Source of the DNA: Methylobacterium pseudosasicola
GTDB lineage: Bacteria > Pseudomonadota > Alphaproteobacteria > Rhizobiales > Beijerinckiaceae
Assembly: GCF_900114535.1 (NCBI RefSeq)
Contig: NZ_FOTK01000003.1
Coordinates: 62,001 to 126,000, forward strand
DNA length: 64,000 bases
Reading direction: 5' to 3'
The notes under the pieces are model-generated. The model was not told the DNA's origin and ran no database searches. It worked only from the letters and a program-made list of their open reading frames with translations. The stretch's first letter is position 1; every line of letters starts with the position of its first letter. This document shows, in pieces, positions 58,124-64,000 of the stretch. A program made the position numbers and the translations under genes.

Positions 58124-59014
58124 ATGAATACCCCCGATTGGACCCTGCTGCGCTCGTTCCTCGCGGTGGTGGACATGCGCTCGCTGTCGGCGGCGGCCGC
58201 CCGCGTCGGGGCGACCCAGCCGACCCTGAGCCGGCATATCCGCGCTCTGGAGACGGCGTTCGGCGTCACCCTGTTCACCCGCACGGCGCGAGGGCTCGAA
58301 CCGACCGAGGCGGCCCTGAGCCTGATCGCGGATGCCCGCGCCATGGGTGCCGCCGCGGAGGCGCTGGCGCTGAAGGCGCAAGGCCGGGCGCAGGGCCTGA
58401 GCGGCACCGTGCGGATCACCGCCTCGGTGATGGTCGCCAACCTCCTGCTGCCGCCGATCCTGGCGGAGCTGCGGGCGGCCGAGCCGCGCATCCAGATCGA
58501 GCTGGTCGCCTCCGATCAGGCCCAGAATCTGCTGCGGCGGGATGCCGACATCGCGATCCGCATGTTCGACCCGACCCAGAACGCCCTGATCGCCCGCCGG
58601 CTCGGGGAGGCACCGCTCGGGCTGTTCGGCACGCACGGCTATTTCGAGCGCCGCGGACGGCCCCGCACTGTGGCGGATCTGGCCGGGCACGACGTGCTCG
58701 GCTTCGACCGCAACGATGCCCTCCTGCGGGCCTATGCCGCCCACGGGCTCCGGGCGGCGCGCGAGGATTTTTCGATCCGCTGCGACGACCAGATGGTCTA
58801 TTGGAACCTGATGCTGGCCGGGGCCGGCCTCGGCTTCGCCCAGGTGCTTCTGGCCGGGCGCCAGCCCGAGCTGGAGCAGGCGGAGATCGGCCTGCACATC
58901 GCCCCCCTGCCCGTCTGGCTGGTCCTGCACGAGGAGGTGCGCGGCAACGCCCGGATCCGGCGGGTCGCCGATTTTGTGTCGGGCGCGCTCATCGATGTGC
59001 TGCGCGGCGGCTGA
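58124..59014 (+). CDS. LysR-family transcriptional regulator
   Basis: A 296-residue LysR regulator. The HTH is LSAAAARVGATQPTLSRHIR with LETAFGVTLFTRTARGLEPT; the effector domain follows (VRITASVMVANLLLPPILAE, ADIAIRMFDPTQNALIARRL). It is of the short TrpI/GcvA-like class in which Met-Asn starts the wing. It is divergent from the DUF4260 gene and probably regulates it. ATG at 58124 gives a normal N-terminus. Confidence 0.92.
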   Translation: MNTPDWTLLRSFLAVVDMRSLSAAAARVGATQPTLSRHIRALETAFGVTLFTRTARGLEPTEAALSLIADARAMGAAAEALALKAQGRAQGLSGTVRITASVMVANLLLPPILAELRAAEPRIQIELVASDQAQNLLRRDADIAIRMFDPTQNALIARRLGEAPLGLFGTHGYFERRGRPRTVADLAGHDVLGFDRNDALLRAYAAHGLRAAREDFSIRCDDQMVYWNLMLAGAGLGFAQVLLAGRQPELEQAEIGLHIAPLPVWLVLHEEVRGNARIRRVADFVSGALIDVLRGG

Positions 59015-59028
59015 CGAAGTCCCTCGCC

Positions 59029-60129
59029 TCAGGCCGGCTGGCGCTGCTGCACCGGGGCGAGGCCGAACCGGATGATCTCGTGGGGCAGGCGGTCCAGCGG
59101 CAGGATCTTGATGGCGGCGCCGCGCTCGATCGCCTCCTTGGGCATGCCGAACACCACGCAGCTCTCCTCGTCCTGCGCCACCGTGAGGGCGCCGGCCCGG
59201 CGCATCTCCAGAAGGCCGTTGGCGCCGTCGTCGCCCATGCCGGTCATCAGGATGCCGAGCGCGTTGGCGCCGGCGCATTGCGCGGCCCCGCGGAACAGCA
59301 CGTCCACCGAGGGGCGGTGGCGCGAGACCAGCGGGCCGTCCTTCACCGCCACGGTGTAGCGGTTGCCGCTGCGCTGGAGCAGCAGGTGCCGACCGCCCGG
59401 GGCGATCAGGGCTCGCCCGGGTTCGACCGCGTCGCCGTCCTCCGCCTCTTTCACCGCGATGGTGCAGAGCCCGTTCAGCCGCTTGGCGAAGGCGGCGGTG
59501 AAATGCTCGGGCATGTGCTGGACGATCACGAGGCCCGGGCAATCGGCCGGCAGCCCTTCGAGCACGTCGCGCAGGGATTCCGTGCCGCCCGTGGAGGCGC
59601 CGATGCAGACGATCGGCTCGGTCCCGGCCAGGGTCCGGCGGCGGCCCGCGGGCGGCAGCACGGCGTCGGCGGTGAGCTTCTTCTCCACCGCCCGGAAAGC
59701 CGGGCGGCTCGGGCGCAGCTTCGCCCCGGCGGCGCCCCGGACGGCGTCGCAGACCCGCACCGAGGATTCCATCAGGAACTGGCGCGTGTCGATGCGGGGC
59801 TTGGGCAGGACGTCGACGGCGCCCGCCTCCAGCACCTCGAACAGGGTCCGCGAGCCCTGGTCGGTGAGCGTCGAGCAGATGATCACCGGGATCGGCCGCT
59901 GCGCCATGATCTTGCGCAGGAAGGTCAGCCCGTCCATCCGGGGCATTTCGAGGTCGAGGATGATGACGTCCGGGACCTCGTCGTGGATGCGCCGCGCCGC
60001 GATGAACGGATCGGCCGCGGTGCCGAGCACGGCAATGTCGGGGGCTGCCTCCAGGATGCTGACCAGGGTCTGGCGGACCGAGGCGGAATCATCGACGATC
60101 AGAACGCGGATCGGTGCCGTCCGCTTCAT
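59029..60129 (-). CDS. cheB: Chemotaxis response regulator protein-glutamate methylesterase
   Basis: A 366-residue CheB. The receiver has [16 protein letters not shown] and the phospho-acceptor Asp in [17 protein letters not shown], with Lys in DVLPKPRID. The methylesterase domain has the Ser in [12 protein letters not shown], His in [14 protein letters not shown] and Asp in [17 protein letters not shown]. It removes methyl groups from receptor glutamates (and deamidates glutamines) for adaptation. The ATG overlaps the cheR stop by 4 bp. Confidence 0.96.
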   Translation of the reverse strand: MKRTAPIRVLIVDDSASVRQTLVSILEAAPDIAVLGTAADPFIAARRIHDEVPDVIILDLEMPRMDGLTFLRKIMAQRPIPVIICSTLTDQGSRTLFEVLEAGAVDVLPKPRIDTRQFLMESSVRVCDAVRGAAGAKLRPSRPAFRAVEKKLTADAVLPPAGRRRTLAGTEPIVCIGASTGGTESLRDVLEGLPADCPGLVIVQHMPEHFTAAFAKRLNGLCTIAVKEAEDGDAVEPGRALIAPGGRHLLLQRSGNRYTVAVKDGPLVSRHRPSVDVLFRGAAQCAGANALGILMTGMGDDGANGLLEMRRAGALTVAQDEESCVVFGMPKEAIERGAAIKILPLDRLPHEIIRFGLAPVQQRQPA

Positions 60130-60971
60130 CCGATCGCGCCCTTCGACCGGGCGAAGATCGTCGAGGAGACCTGCACCAAGCCCGGCACCCCCGCCCCGGC
60201 CATCGATTCGGAGTGGCCGACCACCAGGAAGCCGCCGGGCTGGAGATGTGTGGCGAGCCGGGACAGCACTGCCCGCTGGGTGTCCTTGTCGAAGTAGATC
60301 AGGACGTTGCGGCAGAAGATGATGTCGATGTCGCGATCGACCGCGTACTGGGCGTTCATAAGGTTCAGGTGCTTGAAGCGGACCCGGCTGCGCAGTTCCG
60401 GGACGATCCGCCCGACCTTCCAGGATGGGTCCCGGGCATTCATCACGTAGCGCCTGCGGAAATGCGGCGGCACCGCCTGGAGGACGTCCTCCGGGTAGAT
60501 GCCGTCGGCCGCGACCCGCAGGACCTCCGTGGAGACGTCGGTGCCGAGGATCGCGTAGTCGAGGGCGTGCCCGGCCATCGCCATCTCGTGCAGCACCATG
60601 GCGAGGGTGTAGGCCTCGGCCCCCGTGGAGGCGGCGGCGCTCCAGAGCTTGAGGCGCCCTTGCGCGGCGGCGCCCCGGAGCAGCATCGGCACCAGCTCGT
60701 CCCGGAGCTGGTCGAAATGCGCCGGCTCGCGGAAGAAATCGGTCTTGTTGGTGGTGACGCAGTCGATGATGTGGACGAACTCTTCGGAGAGGTGCCCCTC
60801 CTCGAAGACGTGGCGCCCGTAATCCGACAGCGACTCGATCTCGAGGGCGCGCATGCGCTTGCGCAGCCGCCCCTCCACCATGGTCCGCTTGGCCGGGGGA
60901 ATCTGGATCCCGACCCGGTCCTGGATCATCTCCGCGACGGTGTCGAAATGGCGGTCTTTCAGGCGCGGCAT
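60126..60971 (-). CDS. cheR: Chemotaxis protein methyltransferase
   Basis: A 281-residue CheR. The N-terminal helical domain ([20 protein letters not shown]) and the SAM-binding domain are present: [40 protein letters not shown] and [20 protein letters not shown]. It methylates glutamates on the receptors. It lies 22 bp downstream of cheW and overlaps cheB by 4 bp. No CheR-binding pentapeptide (NWETF-type) is visible at the receptor C-termini here. Confidence 0.96.
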   Translation of the reverse strand: MPRLKDRHFDTVAEMIQDRVGIQIPPAKRTMVEGRLRKRMRALEIESLSDYGRHVFEEGHLSEEFVHIIDCVTTNKTDFFREPAHFDQLRDELVPMLLRGAAAQGRLKLWSAAASTGAEAYTLAMVLHEMAMAGHALDYAILGTDVSTEVLRVAADGIYPEDVLQAVPPHFRRRYVMNARDPSWKVGRIVPELRSRVRFKHLNLMNAQYAVDRDIDIIFCRNVLIYFDKDTQRAVLSRLATHLQPGGFLVVGHSESMAGAGVPGLVQVSSTIFARSKGAIG

Positions 60972-60993
60972 GGCATCGGTCCTTATGCGGCGG

Positions 60994-61467
60994 TCAGGCC
61001 GCCAGCGACGGCATGAGCAGGGCGGGGTCGTCGCCCGCCATCAGCGCCTTGAGGTCGAACACGACCACGAAGGCCTCGCCCTTGCGGCCGATCCCGGCGA
61101 TGTAGGTCGAGCGCCAGCGGCCGCCGACATCCGGAGCCGGCTCCAGCTCGGCACTGTCGAGCTCGGCCACCTCGATCACCCGGTCGGCCACGAAGCCGAC
61201 CCGCATCTCCCGGTCGCCCATGGGGATGTTGAGCAGGATGATCCGGGTCGCCTGGGTCACGGCGATCGCCGGCAGGCCGAGCTTCGTGCGCAGGTCGATC
61301 ACCGGATAGCTCTGGCCGCGCACATCGATCATGCCGACCAGGAACGGGGGCGCGTGCGGCAGCGCCGCCGGCACCCGGTAATCGAGGATCTCGTGCACGG
61401 ATTCGATGTCGATCCCGAAGATCTCGCGATCGAGGCCGAGGGTCAGGTATTGCCACACGCTGGACAT
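60994..61467 (-). CDS. cheW: Chemotaxis coupling protein
   Basis: A 157-residue CheW with the double beta-barrel pattern: WQYLTLGLDREIFGIDIESV, FLVGMIDVRGQSYPVIDLRT and VGFVADRVIEVAELDSAELE. It bridges receptors to the kinase CheA, which is not in the window. The ATG giving MSSVWQYL is used, following a poorly conserved Pro/Arg-rich frame. It starts 138 bp after the receptor stop. Confidence 0.95.
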   Translation of the reverse strand: MSSVWQYLTLGLDREIFGIDIESVHEILDYRVPAALPHAPPFLVGMIDVRGQSYPVIDLRTKLGLPAIAVTQATRIILLNIPMGDREMRVGFVADRVIEVAELDSAELEPAPDVGGRWRSTYIAGIGRKGEAFVVVFDLKALMAGDDPALLMPSLAA

Positions 61468-61605
61468 GCTGGTCTCCGGCTGGGCCGCTGCCGGTCGGGT
61501 CCTGCCCGTACCGGGGGACACGGGCTTGCGCCGCGGCGACTTGGGAATCGGTCGTTTCAGGGACGGCACCGCGCGGACGAAAAGCCCGCGCGGTGTCGGG
61601 GCCGC

Positions 61606-63684
61606 TCACGCGGCGCGGATGAAGTCGGCGTCGCGAGCGTCGCCCTCGCCCATGTCGAGGTCGAAGCCGCCGCCCACGGCCCGGCCGGGCCGGCCGAGGC
61701 GGGCCTTGGTTGCGCCCTTGAGGGGAGCCCCCTTCACGGCGGCACCCCTGGCCGGCACGCCCATCCGGGCCGCGGTCGCCCGCAGCTGCGTCGCCGCCAC
61801 GTCGATCCGGGCATCCGCCTCGTCGATGCGGAAATACGCGATCGTCGCCTGCAACCGCTCCGCTTGCGTGGCCAGCTCTTCCGAGGTCGCCGAGACCTGC
61901 TCGGACGCGCTGGCGTTCTGCTGGGTGACCTTGTCGAGCTGCTGGATCGCCTGATTGATCTGCGCCGAGCCGACATCCTGCTCCCGGCAAGCCGCCGAGA
62001 TCTCTTCCACCAGCAGCGCGGTCTTGCGGATGTCGGGCACCAGACGCCCGAGCATCTCACCGGCCTGCTGAGCCGCCTTCACCGTGTCCGCCGACAGGGT
62101 GCCGATCTCGGCCGCGGCGGCTTGGCTACGCTCGGCGAGCTTGCGCACTTCGGAGGCCACCACCGCGAAGCCGCGGCCGTGCTCGCCGGCCCGGGCCGCC
62201 TCGACGGCGGCGTTGAGCGCCAGCAGATCGGTCTGGCGGGCGATCTCCTGAACGATGGTGATCTTCTGCGCGATGGTCTGCATGGCGTCGACCGCCTGGC
62301 CGACCGCGGCGCCGCTGGCCTCGGCATCCTTGGCGGATTGCCGGGCGATCGCCTCGGTCTGGCTGGCGTTCTCGGCGTTCTGCTTCACGTTGGCGGCCAT
62401 CTCCTCCATGGAGGCGGAGGCTTCTTCGGTAGAGGCCGCCTGCTCAGTGGAGCCCTGCGACAGCTGCTCGGCCGAGGAGGACAGCTCCTGCGAGCCGGCC
62501 GAGACGTTGCTCGAGGCCAGGATGACCTGGCCCACGACCTCGCGCAGCTTCAGGTTCATCGCCTGGACGGCGCGCAGCAGGTCGCCGATCTCGTCGCGGC
62601 TGGTCGCGACCACGTCCTGCTTCAGGTCGCCCTCGGCGACGCGGCTCGCGGCCTCGACCGCCCGATTCAGGCCCCGGGAGATCGAGAGCGACAGCCAGAT
62701 CGCCATGGCGAGACCGATCGCCACCGCGCCGGCGATGACGCTGACCAGCAGCAGCCGGGTGGTCTCGTAGGCGGCCTGGGTGTCGCGGACGAAGTTCTGG
62801 GCCACGTCCTCCTCGTAGGCGCGCAGCTTCGCGGCCTCCTCGGTGACCGCCGCCCGGGCCTGGGTGAACGGACCCACGATGATCAGCAGCGCCTTGGCGT
62901 CGGTGTTGGCCAGGCCGAGGGCGAAGATCCGCTCGCCGATCGGCTCCCAGGTCTTGACCGCGGCCGCGATCGCCTTGACCCCGTCGAGGAAGCCGTCGGC
63001 GCGGCCGGCCTCGGTGAGCCGGGCGAGATCCTGATTGAGCTGGCGGCGATGCTCCTGGTACTCGCTGGCGAACTTGGCGAGCATCGCGTCGTCGCTGATC
63101 ATCACCTCGCGATAGACCTCGGCCAGGAGGCGGGTCACCCGCAGCTCGATGGCGTCGACCAGGCGGCGGTTCTCCACCGACAGGTCCGGGCGGGCGGCCA
63201 GCTCCTCGATCCGGGCCATCACGGTCCCGTAGGCGGCCATCTGCTCATTGCCGGCGATGCCGATGGCATTGTTGTTGCCGTTCTTGGCCGACAACTCCAA
63301 GCTCTTACCGGCGATCTCGTTCAGCTGGTTCCAATGGTCCTGCAGGGGCTTGATCCGGGCGCGCTCCTCCAGCGAGGCCCGGTCGGTGAACTCCGCCACG
63401 AGGGCGCGGAACCGGCTGTCCTGGGCCTTGAAGTCGAGGGTGAGCTGCGCCCGGCCGGCATCGGTCGGCTCCAGCAGGGTGCGGTTCATGATGCGCGCCG
63501 CCTCGACCGCCAAGGTCTCGACGCGCAGGACGCGCTGGACCTGCGCGAACGGCCCGGTCGCGAAGGCCTGCATGCGCTCGTTCGAGGCGCCGAGGCTCGC
63601 GATGGCGAGGTAGCCGGCCCCGCCCAGAAGGACGAGGATCAGGCCGAAACTCAGAGCCAGTTTGGCTCGAATGGTGAAACGCAT
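61606..63684 (-). CDS. Methyl-accepting chemotaxis protein
   Basis: A 692-residue receptor. A first membrane helix ([20 protein letters not shown]), a helical periplasmic sensor of about 290 residues resembling the four-helix MCP/HBM class, a second helix ([20 protein letters not shown]), HAMP, and a cytoplasmic coiled coil with the signalling tip [20 protein letters not shown] and [20 protein letters not shown]. After the coil comes [17 protein letters not shown] and a Gly/Lys/Pro linker ending in [14 protein letters not shown]. The ligand is unknown. It heads the leftward cheW-cheR-cheB genes. Confidence 0.95.
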   Translation of the reverse strand: MRFTIRAKLALSFGLILVLLGGAGYLAIASLGASNERMQAFATGPFAQVQRVLRVETLAVEAARIMNRTLLEPTDAGRAQLTLDFKAQDSRFRALVAEFTDRASLEERARIKPLQDHWNQLNEIAGKSLELSAKNGNNNAIGIAGNEQMAAYGTVMARIEELAARPDLSVENRRLVDAIELRVTRLLAEVYREVMISDDAMLAKFASEYQEHRRQLNQDLARLTEAGRADGFLDGVKAIAAAVKTWEPIGERIFALGLANTDAKALLIIVGPFTQARAAVTEEAAKLRAYEEDVAQNFVRDTQAAYETTRLLLVSVIAGAVAIGLAMAIWLSLSISRGLNRAVEAASRVAEGDLKQDVVATSRDEIGDLLRAVQAMNLKLREVVGQVILASSNVSAGSQELSSSAEQLSQGSTEQAASTEEASASMEEMAANVKQNAENASQTEAIARQSAKDAEASGAAVGQAVDAMQTIAQKITIVQEIARQTDLLALNAAVEAARAGEHGRGFAVVASEVRKLAERSQAAAAEIGTLSADTVKAAQQAGEMLGRLVPDIRKTALLVEEISAACREQDVGSAQINQAIQQLDKVTQQNASASEQVSATSEELATQAERLQATIAYFRIDEADARIDVAATQLRATAARMGVPARGAAVKGAPLKGATKARLGRPGRAVGGGFDLDMGEGDARDADFIRAA

Positions 63685-63753
63685 GGGTCAGCCTGCTGGG
63701 TGAAACTGGAACTGCGCCGCGCGGGCTGAGTCCCGCGCGGGAAGCGGGGCCGC

Positions 63754-64000
63754 TCAGGCGGCCCGGATGAAGTCGGCGTCGCGGGCGTCGCCCTCGCCCA
63801 TGTCGAGGGCGAAACCGCCGCTCTGGGCCGCCGCGGCGCGGCTGCCGCGGGCCTTGCCGTTGGCCTTGCCGAGCTTGGCCTTGGCCGGGGCAGGCGCCGG
63901 CGCGCCCATCCGGGCCGCCGTCGCCCGCAGCTGCGTCGCCGCCACGTCGATCCGGGCCCCGGTGTCTTCGATGCGGAAGTAGGCGATCGTCTGCTGCAGC
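63754..64000 (-). CDS. Second methyl-accepting chemotaxis protein, C-terminal end only (runs off window)
   Basis: The visible 81 residues are nearly the same as the end of the neighbouring receptor: [31 protein letters not shown], then a differing linker rich in Ala/Lys, and the identical ending [17 protein letters not shown]. The stop is 69 bp upstream of the next receptor start. The rest lies beyond the window. Tandem paralogues with a shared C-terminal tail. Confidence 0.9.
   Translation of the reverse strand, partial: LQQTIAYFRIEDTGARIDVAATQLRATAARMGAPAPAPAKAKLGKANGKARGSRAAAAQSGGFALDMGEGDARDADFIRAA

Noticed and set aside
1..64000. Insertion sequences or transposases, tRNA and rRNA genes
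   Set aside because: I found no transposase motif, no cloverleaf with CCA-end context and no rRNA-like stretch on either strand; absence was judged by eye only.

Overview
The window looks like a chromosomal segment of a high-GC alphaproteobacterium of the Methylobacterium/Methylorubrum type (Hyphomicrobiales). This rests on uniformly GC-rich coding, a molybdenum/tungsten NAD-linked formate dehydrogenase operon of the fds type, the alphaproteobacterial cytochrome c maturation order ccmI-ccmE-ccmF-ccmH, an rnr-DUF983-Nudix-MFS-rpmG block, and a Rhodobacter-type gene transfer agent (GTA) structural cluster. The assignment is an inference from gene content and gene order; no database search was possible.

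Region by region. 1-6.9 kb: the 3' end of a hybrid histidine kinase, a small lysine-rich protein, an alpha/beta hydrolase, and a ydiJ-type FAD/Fe-S 2-hydroxyacid dehydrogenase overlapping a ketopantoate-reductase-like gene. 7-12.3 kb: RNase R, a DUF983 protein, a Nudix hydrolase, an MFS transporter and ribosomal protein L33, closed by a terminator. 12.3-20.6 kb: leftward fdsG-fdsB-fdsA-fdsD formate dehydrogenase genes followed by an oxalate/formate-family transporter and a LysR regulator; fdsC is absent here. 20.6-26.2 kb: a glutathione-S-transferase-like gene and ccmIEFH for haem attachment to c-type cytochromes. 26.3-31 kb: two unknown proteins, then a two-component system (response regulator and kinase) with a PrpF-family isomerase gene lodged between its two genes, and a secreted PepSY-like protein.

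31-57 kb is the most unusual part. A leftward GTA/prophage-type morphogenesis set runs from a small-terminase candidate and large terminase (55.9-54.0 kb) through portal, prohead protease, capsid, connectors, tail tube, tape measure, baseplate hub, NlpC/P60 peptidase and the large 'megatron' tail protein (35.4 kb), then a frameshifted DUF2793 tail-fibre gene and a lysozyme/holin-like lysis group (33.1-31.1 kb). Unlike the compact Rhodobacter capsulatus cluster it is broken up by genes on the opposite strand: a HigBA-type toxin-antitoxin pair, a TauD-family dioxygenase, and a block of two trypsin-like proteases plus Dps. Three families of fixed-length palindromic repeats (about 134, 94 and 114 bp) are scattered through exactly this region.

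57-64 kb: small secreted or membrane proteins, a LysR regulator divergent from a DUF4260 gene, and a chemosensory group (cheB, cheR, cheW and two tandem methyl-accepting receptors, the second running off the window). A recurring theme is palindromic DNA inside reading frames: a 163-bp inverted-repeat element lies in frame at the 5' end of ccmH, and a different palindromic element lies in frame at the 5' end of the holin-like gene.
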